Positions 9,104-19,295 of a DNA stretch of 64,000 nt are shown in pieces. Numbering within the stretch: the first letter of the stretch is position 1; the number at the start of each line of letters is the position of its first letter. The DNA is from Hyphomonas sp. (GTDB lineage: Bacteria; Pseudomonadota; Alphaproteobacteria; Caulobacterales; Hyphomonadaceae). The stretch covers positions 1-64,000 of the forward strand of contig NZ_WGLO01000006.1 in assembly GCF_016125515.1 (NCBI RefSeq). Direction: 5' to 3'. The notes under the pieces were generated by a model, which was not told where the DNA came from, searched no databases, and saw nothing but the letters and a program-made list of their open reading frames with translations. A program made the position numbers and the translations under genes.

Positions 9104-10207
9104 ATGGGACTTCTGGACCGCGCCGCAAGGACTGCCGGCCGGGCGCGATACGCGGCCGGGCAGGGCCTGCGTTCGGCCTGGTATGCCGCCCAGATGCAGG
9201 CCGTGCGCCGCCAGTCCGGCGGGTTTGACCGCCCCGGCGAGCCCGATTTCAGCCCTTCCCGGGGTCGGCCGGACCTCGCCGCCCTGCGCAAGGCCTATTT
9301 CCGCCTCTTCCTGCAGGACCGCGCCAATGTGGAAGCCGGGCTCTATCCGGCGCCGCACGACCTCAATCTCAGGGCGCTGCCGTCCGCGCTGAAATCCGCC
9401 CGCGCCTTCCTGCGGGACGCCGCCGAGGTCAACCGCCGCCGCCTTGCCCGGGACGGCACCGAAGTGCGCGCCCAGGTTCCCGAAGGCACCAACCGCTACC
9501 CCGCCTATTACCTGCAGAACTTCCACTACCAGTCCGGCGGCTGGTTCACTGAAGACAGCGCCGAACTCTACGACACTCAGGTCGAGGCCCTGTTCTCCGG
9601 CACGGCCGACGCCATGCGCCGCGCGGCTCTTGCCGAAATCTCGCGCGAATTGAAGGGGCGCGACCAGCGCGCGCAGCGCCTCCTCGATGTTGCCGGCGGC
9701 AATGGCCGTTTCCTCGAGAGCGTGCTGCGGGTCTATCCCCGGTTGCGCGTGACAGGGCTCGACCTTTCGCCTTCGTACACGGAAGCGGCCCGCACGCGGC
9801 TTGCGCGCTGGCCGAATGCCGAACTCATCCACGACGCCGCGGAAGCCATGCCGCTGGAGGATTCGGCGCAAGACATCGTTGTCTCGATCTTCCTGTTCCA
9901 CGAACTCCCCGAGAAGGTACGCGGGAAAGTCCTTGCAGAGATATTCCGTGTGCTGAAGCCCGGCGGCGCTTTCATCCTGGCCGACAGTGTCCAGTTCGGC
10001 GATTATCCCACGCTCGACGGCCTGCTGGAGTATTTCCCGCATGGTTTCCACGAGCCATACTACAAGGGCTATCTGAGTTGGGGCTTGTCACAAGCGCTTG
10101 AAACACAAGGGTTTGTTAAGGAGCGCGAGACGCTCGCCTTCCTTACAAAAGTCACAGTTTGGCGCCGTCCTCGCCATGATGTAGCCGGTTGCGCGATTCA
10201 AGATTAA
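9104..10207 (+). CDS. class I SAM-dependent methyltransferase
   Basis: A 367-residue protein whose C-terminal two thirds form a class I methyltransferase: motif I LLDVAGGNGRFLE, then VTGLDLSPSYTEAAR, a DIVVSIFLFHELP post-motif and VLKPGGAFILADS. The N-terminal ~140 residues are Arg-rich and include a YYLQNFHYQ..GWF segment found in related methyltransferases that lack an assigned substrate. The fold resembles UbiE/menaquinone-type small-molecule methyltransferases, but the target is unknown. No operon partner. Confidence 0.8.
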   Translation: MGLLDRAARTAGRARYAAGQGLRSAWYAAQMQAVRRQSGGFDRPGEPDFSPSRGRPDLAALRKAYFRLFLQDRANVEAGLYPAPHDLNLRALPSALKSARAFLRDAAEVNRRRLARDGTEVRAQVPEGTNRYPAYYLQNFHYQSGGWFTEDSAELYDTQVEALFSGTADAMRRAALAEISRELKGRDQRAQRLLDVAGGNGRFLESVLRVYPRLRVTGLDLSPSYTEAARTRLARWPNAELIHDAAEAMPLEDSAQDIVVSIFLFHELPEKVRGKVLAEIFRVLKPGGAFILADSVQFGDYPTLDGLLEYFPHGFHEPYYKGYLSWGLSQALETQGFVKERETLAFLTKVTVWRRPRHDVAGCAIQD

Positions 10208-10342
10208 ATCGCTTTCATAATCTGTGCTCCGCGAGCCACAGGCGGTCGTCCAAACATCCAGATTACTGCATGGCAAGCTGGCGCCCGCCAAATCCGTTGC
10301 TACCTCAGCGGCGCGCAGTTGCGCAGAGTACGGAGAAAAAAC

Positions 10343-10840
10343 ATGAAACTTGCACTCGCTTCACTCGCCGCCATCCTCGCGGCCCCGATCGCTGTTGCCC
10401 AAGGCAATGCCGAACTCAGCGCCGGCTACACCCAGTTCGACGCCGACGGCGCAGACCTGGGCGCTATCACCGGCCGCGGCACTTACTTCTTCAACCGCTA
10501 TCTCGGCGCTGAAGGCGAAGTCTCGATCGGTGTTGACGATGCGTCGGTCGGCCCAGGCAAGGTTGAACTCGACAACTCGCTGGGCGCCTTCGGCGTCGTG
10601 CGTGCCCCGGTGACCGAACGCCTCGAACTCTTCGGCCGCGTCGGTTACGCCGCTTCGGAATTCAATGCCAGCGTGCCGGGCCTCGGCAGCGCGTCGGCAG
10701 ACGTTGACGGCATCGCTTATGGTGTCGGCGGCAAGCTCTTCCTGACCGACCGCTTCGGCGTCCGCGCCGATGTCGGCCGTTATGAAGGCGACGACAGCGA
10801 AGCTGACGTCTTCACCATCGGCGGCGTCGTCCGCTTCTAA
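10343..10840 (+). CDS. outer-membrane beta-barrel protein (OmpA-like/porin fold)
   Basis: A 165-residue protein with a clear signal peptide (MKLALASLAAILAAPIAVAQ) followed by alternating hydrophobic/polar strands typical of an 8-stranded barrel, ending in a C-terminal phenylalanine (GGVVRF), the outer-membrane insertion signal. It belongs to the OMP_b-brl family; the function is unknown, probably structural or adhesive. ATG 10343 has GGAG at 10332-10335 with ideal spacing; the in-frame codon at 10319 has none. Followed by a strong hairpin terminator, so likely monocistronic. Confidence 0.87.
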   Translation: MKLALASLAAILAAPIAVAQGNAELSAGYTQFDADGADLGAITGRGTYFFNRYLGAEGEVSIGVDDASVGPGKVELDNSLGAFGVVRAPVTERLELFGRVGYAASEFNASVPGLGSASADVDGIAYGVGGKLFLTDRFGVRADVGRYEGDDSEADVFTIGGVVRF

Positions 10841-10866
10841 GCATCCGTTTACGGATTAATGACGGG

Positions 10867-10896
10867 GCCCCGGTGCAGAACGCGCCGGGGCTCTTT
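10867..10896 (+). terminator. rho-independent terminator after the OMP gene
   Basis: GCCCCGG (10867-10873) and CCGGGGC (10885-10891) form a perfect 7-bp stem with an 11-base loop, followed by TCTTT. It lies between two convergent genes and may serve both. Confidence 0.75.
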
Positions 10897-10901
10897 CCGT
10901 T

Positions 10902-11993
10902 TCAGCGCCCGGTCTGGCCCCGGTGGCGCAGTTTCGCGTCGGCGAGCACGCAGGCGAGCATCGCCTCGGCCACCGGCACCGCACGGATGCCGACGCAGGG
11001 ATCGTGCCGCCCGATGGTGCGCACGTCGACTTCCTCGCCGTCCCGCGTCACCGACTTCACATCGTTGAGAATCGAGGAAGTCGGCTTGATCGCAATCCGC
11101 ACCACCACATCCTGTCCGGTCGAGATGCCGCCCGCCACGCCTCCATTGTTGTTGGCGAGGAAAGTCGGGCCGTCATTGCCTGCGCGCATCTCGTCGGCAT
11201 TCTCTTCGCCGCTCATCGAGGCTGCCGCAAAGCCTGCGCCGATCTCGACGCCCTTGGCCGCATTTATGCCCATCATCGCGCCGGAGAGTTCGGCGTCGAG
11301 CTTGCCATAGACCGGCGCGCCCCAGCCGGCCGGTACACCGCTCGCCTCGACCTGAACGATGGCCCCGGCCGAGCTGCCCGCCTTGCGCGTCGCGTCGAGG
11401 AACTCTTCCCATTTCGTTGCCATCGCCTTGTCCGGGCACCAGAAGGGATTGTTCTGCGTTTCCGACCAGTCCCAGGCATCGGGGTCGATCATGTGCGGGC
11501 CGATCTGCACCACCGCGCCGCGGATCACGATCCCGTCGCCCAGCACCCGCCGCGCCACCGCGCCGGCTGCCACCCGCGCCGCCGTCTCGCGCGCCGAGCT
11601 GCGCCCGCCGCCGCGATAGTCGCGCACGCCGTATTTCGCGTCATACGCATAGTCCGCATGGCCGGGCCGGTAGCGGTCACGGATCTCGCGGTAATCCTTG
11701 CTGCGCTGGTCGGTATTTTCGATCATCAGGCTGATCGGTGTGCCGGTCGTCACCGCGCCGCCCGTGCGGTCATCCTCGAACACGCCGGACAGGATCTTCA
11801 CGAGGTCGGCTTCCTGGCGCTGCGTCACAAAGCGCGACGTGCCGGGTTTGCGCTTGTCCAGAAAGCCCTGGATGAATGCCTCGTCCAGCGCCAGGCCCGG
11901 CGGACACCCGTCCACCACGCAGCCCAGCGCCGGCCCATGGCTCTCGCCCCAGGTCGTCACGCGGAAAAGATGGCCGAAAGTGTTGTGCGACAT
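10902..11993 (-). CDS. aroC: chorismate synthase
   Basis: A 363-residue chorismate synthase, converting EPSP to chorismate with reduced FMN at the end of the shikimate pathway. Hallmarks are N-terminal [19 protein letters not shown], the flavin/substrate segments RPGHADY and [16 protein letters not shown], and the C-terminal PTSSI..VKSV and [21 protein letters not shown] 11993 gives the family's normal N-terminus; the longer frame to 12053 is unlikely. It cooperates with the class II DAHP synthase at 31-32.4 kb. Confidence 0.96.
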   Translation of the reverse strand: MSHNTFGHLFRVTTWGESHGPALGCVVDGCPPGLALDEAFIQGFLDKRKPGTSRFVTQRQEADLVKILSGVFEDDRTGGAVTTGTPISLMIENTDQRSKDYREIRDRYRPGHADYAYDAKYGVRDYRGGGRSSARETAARVAAGAVARRVLGDGIVIRGAVVQIGPHMIDPDAWDWSETQNNPFWCPDKAMATKWEEFLDATRKAGSSAGAIVQVEASGVPAGWGAPVYGKLDAELSGAMMGINAAKGVEIGAGFAAASMSGEENADEMRAGNDGPTFLANNNGGVAGGISTGQDVVVRIAIKPTSSILNDVKSVTRDGEEVDVRTIGRHDPCVGIRAVPVAEAMLACVLADAKLRHRGQTGR

Positions 11994-12062
11994 GTGACAG
12001 CCTGACCCTCGCAGTTGTGCCCCGCGTCCTATATGAAATCGCCAGACTGACAAACCGCGAAA

Positions 12063-12731
12063 ATGGATGTCCGCATGTCTTCCTCCCTGATCCCGCCCAC
12101 ACCCAGCGCTGCCGACTATGCCAACAGTGGCGACCGGCCGCTGATTCCGGAAACCACCGATCCCATCGGTCTCTTCCAGGCCTGGATAGCGGACGCGCGG
12201 GTCGCCGAGCCCAATGATTCCAACGCCATGTCACTGGCCACGGTCGATGCGGACGGCAATCCGGATGTCCGCATCGTCCTGCTGAAGGGCGTCGATGCGG
12301 ACGGGTTCACCTTCTTCACGAACCTTGAAAGCGCCAAAGGCGTCCAGCTCGCCGCCCGGCCGAATGCGGCGCTCGGCTTCCACTGGAAATCCCTTCGCCG
12401 CCAGGTTCGCATACGGGGCAGCGTCACGCGCGTTTCCGACGCCGAGGCCGACACCTACTTTGCCTCCCGCGCCGCACAGAGCCGCATCAGCGCCGCCGCC
12501 TCGGACCAGTCCCGCCCGCTCGCCAACCGCGCCGTCTTCGAACAGCGCGTTGCCGAAATTTCCAGCATCTATGGCGACAGCGCGGACATTCCGCGTCCGC
12601 CGTTCTGGGGCGGCTACCGCCTCGCGCCAACCGAAATCGAGTTCTGGCAGGACCAGAACTTCCGCATGCACGACCGACTGAAGCTCTACCGCAAAGGCGA
12701 CGGCTGGGTCAGCCTGCGGCTTTATCCGTAG
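12063..12731 (+). CDS. pdxH: pyridoxamine/pyridoxine 5'-phosphate oxidase
   Basis: A 222-residue FMN enzyme producing pyridoxal 5'-phosphate. Family signatures: [48 protein letters not shown] for FMN/substrate binding, and the C-terminal [18 protein letters not shown] ending in [11 protein letters not shown] 12063 and ATG 12075 are both possible; neither has a strong Shine-Dalgarno. Head-to-head with aroC across about 70 bp. Confidence 0.95.
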   Translation: MDVRMSSSLIPPTPSAADYANSGDRPLIPETTDPIGLFQAWIADARVAEPNDSNAMSLATVDADGNPDVRIVLLKGVDADGFTFFTNLESAKGVQLAARPNAALGFHWKSLRRQVRIRGSVTRVSDAEADTYFASRAAQSRISAAASDQSRPLANRAVFEQRVAEISSIYGDSADIPRPPFWGGYRLAPTEIEFWQDQNFRMHDRLKLYRKGDGWVSLRLYP

Positions 12732-12754
12732 GCCTTCTGCGAGGCCCGCGTGTC

Positions 12755-12794
12755 GTCATCCCGGAAAACGCACAGCGTTTGTCCGGGACCCGGT
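12755..12794. repeat. REP-like intergenic hairpin (CATCCCGG type)
   Basis: GTCATCCCGG opens a long stem: TCCCGGA (12759-12765) pairs with TCCGGGA (12782-12788), with an inner AACGC/GCGTT pair. Related CATCCCGGCG hairpins occur at 17132-17156 and around 29361 and 29530, which suggests a dispersed element rather than a gene-specific terminator. Confidence 0.6.
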
Positions 12795-12852
12795 CTTGTC
12801 ACGTGATCTCTTCAGCCGCGCGCGCAGCGGCAGGATGTGTACGGAAGGTTTG

Positions 12853-13302
12853 TCACACAATCCCGGTGCTGGTCCGCTCCACCACCATGTGCGGTACGCC
12901 GTCGCTGGTCCTGAAGGTGGACACGCCGCCGGCGGACACGGTCACGTTCACCTGCGTGCGCAGGTTCGAGAAACTGTCGAACTCCACCACATCGACCGGC
13001 GCGTCAAAGCGGATCGTCACCTCGAACGCTGCGCCGCCGCCGACCTCGCGCACGCTCAGAACGCGGCCCTTGAACGGCTGTTTGAGATAGCGCCCTGCCA
13101 CTTCGTCGCCGACCTGCAGCGGCACTTCCGGTTCGTTCGACAACCGCGCGGACGCGGTGTTCCAGTCGCGGTAACCCAATTCGGCCGCCACCAGTTCCAG
13201 CGACTCGGAATGGGAAATCGGATTGCCGCGCGCGGCGCGCTCGGCACGGAGTTCGCGGGCCCGGGCTTTCGCCTGCTCGCGGTTGGTAATCAGGGATGAC
13301 AT
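12853..13302 (-). CDS. glyoxalase-superfamily domain protein, unassigned function
   Basis: A 149-residue protein. The N-terminal part carries a conserved pattern, ARGNPISHSESLELVAAELG followed by YRDWNTASA, found in short proteins annotated as glyoxalase-superfamily (and fused to some resistance-type glyoxalases). The remaining 90 residues form a beta-rich domain with a KGRVLSVREVGGG segment. No glyoxalase metal ligands are evident, so catalytic activity is doubtful. Monocistronic, preceded by a 214-bp gap. Confidence 0.6.
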   Translation of the reverse strand: MSSLITNREQAKARARELRAERAARGNPISHSESLELVAAELGYRDWNTASARLSNEPEVPLQVGDEVAGRYLKQPFKGRVLSVREVGGGAAFEVTIRFDAPVDVVEFDSFSNLRTQVNVTVSAGGVSTFRTSDGVPHMVVERTSTGIV

Positions 13303-13516
13303 CGTCTCAATCCAGTTTCACGGCCGTCACGTTTTAGCGGGGCTCGCTTTGCCGCGGGACGACCGGAAAGGACCGGGTTCCGTGTCAGGACGCGGCGCTT
13401 GCGGCGCCGGGGGATCTTTACCTTCAGGCCAAAGCCCTGCGAGCGGCGGGCGTCCCAAGCCCGCGCACCTCATACGCCGTATGCGGAACGGGGTCAATCA
13501 GCCGGCCGGCCCCGCC

Positions 13517-14482
13517 TCAGCGCACCGCGCAGGCTGCCCAGCCGCTGTCGTCCGCGTCCAGCCAGTCCGCCACGCGGTACGGCTCGTCGGTCGCGATCAG
13601 CACCACGCCGTCATCGACCAGGCGCTGGTACTCGCTGCCGTCGCCGTCTTCCCAATACTGGTCGTCTAGGCGTTCGCCCGGGCGGCCGAGCGTGCCGAAG
13701 GCCGGCTCCACGCCTTCCTTCACCAGCCGTTCGAAAGCTGGCGGATCGGGCTCATCCGTTCCGGTCCAGGCCACCAGCCGGGTGCGGTTCACGCCCAGCG
13801 CTTCCAGCGATTCTATGTCGCGCCCGCCGCGTGCCGAGGCCGTCATCATGATGTCCGGATCGAGTCGGGCGACCTCGGCCGCTTCCTCGTCCTTATAGGT
13901 GATCATCACCACGTTCTGCCCGGCGCCTGCTGCCTTCACCTCTTCGAGGATGTTGCGGAAGCCGGTCGTCTTCTTCCGGTCCAGTTCCACGATCGCGCCC
14001 GAAAGTTTCGCCCAGACCAGCACTTCGCTCAGCTTCGGCGGATGGAATTCGGTCGTCCGGCCGTCATTGTCGCGCAGGAAGATCCGCGCAGCGTCTGCCC
14101 AGTCGGTATCCGACACATAGCCGTCGGCCCGCGAGGTGCGCCCGAACTTGTCGTCATGGTGAAGGTAAAGCACGCCGTCGCGGCTCATCGCCACGTCGAT
14201 CTCGAACACCCGGATGCCCTGGTTGAACCCGTGTTTCAGCGTCTCCAGAGCGTTTTCCGGATAGCCCTCCACCGGGCCGCCCCGGTGGGCCGCCACCAGC
14301 GCGCCGCCGGACTTGCGCAGGCAGTCAAACAGCTCGGGCAGGGCCACCGCGCGGGCCGGCGCCGCCTCTTCGGCGGGCACAACGGCCGCTGCATCAGTCT
14401 CCGCCGCCGCGGTCTCCGCCTCGGGCTCTGTACAACCGCTCAGCAAGGCAAGGGTCAAAACTGCTACGAGAAGTCGCTTCAT
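13517..14482 (-). CDS. glycerophosphodiester phosphodiesterase family lipoprotein
   Basis: A 321-residue periplasmic lipoprotein: the signal peptide ends in LALLSGC (Cys17), followed by a Glu/Ala-rich linker. The GDPD domain has AAHRGG..EGYPENALETL, the metal-binding FEIDVAMSRDGVLYLHHDD, and VELDRKKT. Such enzymes cleave glycerophosphodiesters to glycerol-3-phosphate and an alcohol. The C-terminal motifs are less standard (MMTASARG..), so the substrate is uncertain. GTG 14485 and ATG 14482 are adjacent; ATG is better spaced from AAGGAAAGG. Divergent from the acyl-CoA synthetase. Confidence 0.85.
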   Translation of the reverse strand: MKRLLVAVLTLALLSGCTEPEAETAAAETDAAAVVPAEEAAPARAVALPELFDCLRKSGGALVAAHRGGPVEGYPENALETLKHGFNQGIRVFEIDVAMSRDGVLYLHHDDKFGRTSRADGYVSDTDWADAARIFLRDNDGRTTEFHPPKLSEVLVWAKLSGAIVELDRKKTTGFRNILEEVKAAGAGQNVVMITYKDEEAAEVARLDPDIMMTASARGGRDIESLEALGVNRTRLVAWTGTDEPDPPAFERLVKEGVEPAFGTLGRPGERLDDQYWEDGDGSEYQRLVDDGVVLIATDEPYRVADWLDADDSGWAACAVR

Positions 14483-14588
14483 CACCCCGGACCTTTCCTT
14501 GCGTCAGCGCCACTGCCCGCATAGACAGGGCTTCGAAAAATCACAAGCGCACCCGAAAGGGTACAGCGCCGCACTGGAGGATAATTCA

Positions 14589-16214
<1,626 letters not shown>

Positions 16215-16228
16215 AAGGATCAAGGCAC

Positions 16229-17113
16229 ATGACGGACGTCTCCAATACACCTGCGCAGGATGCAGGCTGGCGCGGCAAGTTTGCGGGCGCGGCGCTCGCG
16301 GTGTCGGTGCTCTCCATCCTCTGGTTCGCCGCTGCGGCGGTGGGCACCAAGCTTGGCTTCTGGGGCTGGCAGTTCGGCCTTGGCAAGATGACCATCGGCT
16401 GGGGCCCAATGATCCTGATGGGCGCGCTCGGCCTGTCGGTCATTGCGGTCATTGTTGCCCTGATCAAGGCGCCGCGCAAACAGCCGCTGATGCTGGCGCT
16501 GGGGGCGTTGCTGATCTCTGGTCTCGCCTTCGGGCGCGTCGCCGCGTTCGGTGCGCAGGCGGCCGGCCTGCCGCCGCTGCACGACATCCAGACCGACTGG
16601 TCCGATCCGATCCAGCCCTCCGATGCACTGCTCACCCAGCGCGAGGCGACCGGGGCGCTGAACCCCATCGAGGATGACCCCGTCATCATCGAGGGCGCCA
16701 ACGCCCGCTGGCCCGGCATGGGCGGCAAGCGCGTCGCCGAAGTGCAGGAAGCCGCCGAGTTCGACACGGCGACCCACGAGTCACCGAAAGAGACACCCTA
16801 TCCACTGCTCGCGCCGCTGATCACATCGAACACGGTGGAGCAGGGCTATGCCGCTGCGCTCGCCGCGGTCGAAGCCAAGGGCTGGACGATCGTCCTCGCC
16901 GAGCCGGAAGAGGGCCGTATCGAGGCCACCCAGACCAGCTACTGGTTCGGCTTCAAGGATGACATCATGATCCGTATCCGCAGCGAGGGCGAAGGCATGC
17001 GCCTCGACGTGCGCTCCACCAGCCGCGTCGGCCTCTCCGACCTCGGTGCCAACGCGAAGCGCGTCCGCAACCTCCTCGACGAAATCGAGGCCCGCCTCCA
17101 GAAGGGCGTCTAA
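16229..17113 (+). CDS. DUF1499 membrane protein
   Basis: A 294-residue protein with three predicted TM helices in the first 105 residues (about 20-40, 60-80 and 86-105) and a C-terminal DUF1499 domain (about 165-292) containing TQTSYWFGFKDDIMIRIR and MRLDVRSTSRVGLSDLGANAKR. DUF1499 has no established biochemical role; proteins with it are common in proteobacterial envelopes. Placed 14 bp after the acyl-CoA synthetase, so probably co-transcribed. The stop is followed by a REP-like hairpin. Confidence 0.82.
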   Translation: MTDVSNTPAQDAGWRGKFAGAALAVSVLSILWFAAAAVGTKLGFWGWQFGLGKMTIGWGPMILMGALGLSVIAVIVALIKAPRKQPLMLALGALLISGLAFGRVAAFGAQAAGLPPLHDIQTDWSDPIQPSDALLTQREATGALNPIEDDPVIIEGANARWPGMGGKRVAEVQEAAEFDTATHESPKETPYPLLAPLITSNTVEQGYAAALAAVEAKGWTIVLAEPEEGRIEATQTSYWFGFKDDIMIRIRSEGEGMRLDVRSTSRVGLSDLGANAKRVRNLLDEIEARLQKGV

Positions 17114-17131
17114 GTCTCACCTCTGCAGCTC

Positions 17132-17156
17132 ATCCCGGCGAAACTTGCGCCGGGAT
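17132..17156. repeat. REP-like hairpin (CATCCCGGCG type)
   Basis: ATCCCGGCG (17132-17140) and CGCCGGGAT (17148-17156) are perfect 9-bp inverted arms with a 7-base loop. It could end transcription of the upstream operon but lacks a T-run, and matches the element seen elsewhere in the window. Confidence 0.65.
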
Positions 17157-17265
17157 CGAGCAAGTCGCACTCGGCGCAACATAAGCGAACCTGAAAACCC
17201 AGATCCCCCCAAACCGGCCAGCCCCGAAGCTGCGTCCGGCCGCACGCACATCCTCGCCCGCCAGA

Positions 17266-17292
17266 ATTCATGTTAGTCATACTAAAATGAAT
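17266..17292. promoter_or_regulatory. TetR-type operator 1
   Basis: A 27-bp palindrome with outer half-sites ATTCATGTTA and TAAAATGAAT around a central AGT..ACT. It shares the half-site ATTCATGTTA with the second palindrome 43 bp downstream (centres 17279 and 17322). Its position upstream of the TetR gene suggests autoregulation. Confidence 0.7.
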
Positions 17293-17308
17293 GCTTGCGC
17301 GGTCGAAA

Positions 17309-17335
17309 ATTCATGTTATAGACACTAACATGAAT
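17309..17335. promoter_or_regulatory. TetR-type operator 2, overlapping the start codon
   Basis: Perfect 10-bp inverted arms ATTCATGTTA (17309-17318) and TAACATGAAT (17326-17335) around a 7-base spacer. The ATG of the regulator (17330-17332) lies inside the right arm, so bound repressor would cover the translation start region. Same half-site as operator 1. Confidence 0.78.
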
Positions 17336-17938
17336 AGAGCAAAAACCTCCCCACCGCCCAAGCGGACCTATAACCAGACCGCGCGTGCTGAGGCCGCCGA
17401 GGCCACGGCTGAGCGCATCGTCGAGGTCTTCTACGGCTTCATGACCGACGACTGGTACGACAATGTCAGTCTGGAAAAGGTCGCCAAGGCGGCGGGCGTC
17501 ACCGTGCCGACCGTGCTGCGCCGTTTCGGAAGCAAGGAGGGGTTGCTCGAGGCCACAAAAGAAAAGATGGAGCGCGAGGTGGAAGCCCGCCGCACCGTTA
17601 AGCCGGGCGATGTAACGGCGGCCGTCGATGCCATCGTCAACGATTATGAGGCCGCCGCCGGCATCATGCTGCGCATCCTGGCGCAGGAAGACCGGCTCTC
17701 GGTCCTGAAGGAATTGACCGACTACGGACGGAAGCAGCATCGCGAATGGGTTGAATTAGCCTTCGCGCCGCAGCTTGAAGGCCTGAAGCCGGCTGGGCGC
17801 GAGTGGACGCTCGACGGGCTCATCGCCGCGCTTGATATTTACGTGTGGAAAGTGCTGCGCATCGACCGGGGGCGCACCCCGGCCGAGGTTGCGCGACACA
17901 TGCGAAACCTTGTGAGAGGCATCCTCGAAGGGCGGTAA
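17330..17938 (+). CDS. TetR/AcrR family transcriptional regulator
   Basis: A 202-residue repressor-type protein. The N-terminal HTH (about 20-65) includes ATAERIVEVFYGFM, VSLEKVAKAAGVTVPTVLRRFGSKEGLLEA, the usual TetR recognition layout. The C-terminal helical ligand domain is unassigned. Upstream in-frame codons (17291) fall between the two operator palindromes and are less likely starts. At ATG 17330 there is no room for a Shine-Dalgarno outside operator 2, so the message may be leaderless; this is inference. The glycosyltransferase follows after 25 bp and is probably the main regulated target. Confidence 0.85.
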   Translation: MNRAKTSPPPKRTYNQTARAEAAEATAERIVEVFYGFMTDDWYDNVSLEKVAKAAGVTVPTVLRRFGSKEGLLEATKEKMEREVEARRTVKPGDVTAAVDAIVNDYEAAAGIMLRILAQEDRLSVLKELTDYGRKQHREWVELAFAPQLEGLKPAGREWTLDGLIAALDIYVWKVLRIDRGRTPAEVARHMRNLVRGILEGR

Positions 17939-17963
17939 CGCCCGATGTTTTCTGGAGACTGAA

Positions 17964-19262
17964 ATGACTGGCTCAATACCTGGGTCATACCTGCTCGCGA
18001 CGTTCGAGGGCGGTGGATCCGTTGCCCCCAAGATAACCCTGGCCCGCAAGCTGTTGGCGCGCGGACATGCCGTACGTATCATGAGCGATGCCTGCAACCG
18101 CACGGAAGTCGAAGCCGCCGGCGCGGAATTCGTGGCCTGGTCCGCAGCGCCCAGCCGCCCGGCGCGGGGCCGCGAGCACGAGTTCGTGGACGATTGGAAC
18201 ATGCCGACCGCTTTCGACGGCTTCTGCCTGATGCTTGACCGGATGCTGGTGGGTCGCGCGGCCGATTATGCTGCCGATGTCCGCATGGAGCTCGCCCGCA
18301 AACCTGCGGATCTCGTTGTCGCCAATGACATGCTGCTGGGTGTCATGCTCGGCTGCGAATCGGTTCGCCAGCCCTTCGTGGCGGTCGCCTGCAACGTAAT
18401 GCCGTATCCCATCGTGCCGGGCATCCCGCCGATGGGCCCGGGCCTGACGCCGGCGGTCACTCCGGAAGATGAGGCGCTCCACGCAGAGGTTCGTGCCGGG
18501 ACGATGGCCACGTTCGATGCCCAGCTGGAGCGCTATAATGCCCTCCGCGCCCGGTTTGGCCTCGCGCCGCTCGAACACCTGGTCGACCAGGTCCGGGCTG
18601 CGCAGAAATTCCTCCTGCTCACCACGCAGGCGTTCGATTTCACGCCGGACACGCTGCCGGACTTTATCGAATACCTGGGCCCGCAGATGGATGATAATCT
18701 GTGGTCGCAGCCCTGGGTCTCGCCCTTCGCGTCGGACGATACGCGCCCGCTCGTACTGGTCGGCTTTTCCACGACCTTCCAGAACCATGCCAGCATCCTT
18801 CAGCGTACGGTCGATGCCCTGTCGGAGCTGCCGGTCCGGGCGGTCGTCACGCTTGGCGGGTCGATCCGCCCGGACGAGGTCCGCGCCGCAGCGAACACTT
18901 CGGTGGTCGATAGCGCACCGCACAATGTGGTGATGCGCGAGGCGGCCCTCGTGATCACGCATGGCGGTCATGGCACCGTCACCAAGGCGCTGCTTCGCGG
19001 CTTGCCGCAGCTGGTCATCCCGCATGGCCGGGACCAGTTCGACAATGCCGTGCGGGTCACGCATCGCGGCGCCGGCCTGACGCTTGATCCGTCGGCGGAC
19101 ACCGCGGCGCTGCGTGCGGCCATCCAGCGGCTGCTGGAGGAGCCGGGCTTCACCGCGCAGGCCGTCGCCCTCGGCACGCGCATCCGGGAGGAAGCCGAAG
19201 CCCGCTGTGCTGCCGGCCGGCTGGAAGCGCTCGCTACGCTCAACACCTGCCGGGCTGCCTAG
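17964..19262 (+). CDS. UGT/MGT-type glycosyltransferase (GT-B, GT1-like)
   Basis: A 432-residue GT-B enzyme resembling macrolide, sterol or glycolipid UDP-glycosyltransferases. The N-domain begins with YLLATFEGGGSVAPKITLARKL (acceptor side). The C-domain has LVGFSTTFQNH and the nucleotide-sugar signature with AALVITHGGHGTVTKALLRG, PQLVIPHGRDQFDNAVRV. It should transfer a sugar from an NDP-sugar to a small lipophilic acceptor; neither is known. GGAG lies 8 bp upstream of ATG. Co-directional with the TetR gene, so probably a TetR-controlled detoxification or natural-product step. Confidence 0.88.
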   Translation: MTGSIPGSYLLATFEGGGSVAPKITLARKLLARGHAVRIMSDACNRTEVEAAGAEFVAWSAAPSRPARGREHEFVDDWNMPTAFDGFCLMLDRMLVGRAADYAADVRMELARKPADLVVANDMLLGVMLGCESVRQPFVAVACNVMPYPIVPGIPPMGPGLTPAVTPEDEALHAEVRAGTMATFDAQLERYNALRARFGLAPLEHLVDQVRAAQKFLLLTTQAFDFTPDTLPDFIEYLGPQMDDNLWSQPWVSPFASDDTRPLVLVGFSTTFQNHASILQRTVDALSELPVRAVVTLGGSIRPDEVRAAANTSVVDSAPHNVVMREAALVITHGGHGTVTKALLRGLPQLVIPHGRDQFDNAVRVTHRGAGLTLDPSADTAALRAAIQRLLEEPGFTAQAVALGTRIREEAEARCAAGRLEALATLNTCRAA

Positions 19263-19295
19263 TCCGGACATCCCAAACCCCACAGGAACACCCCG

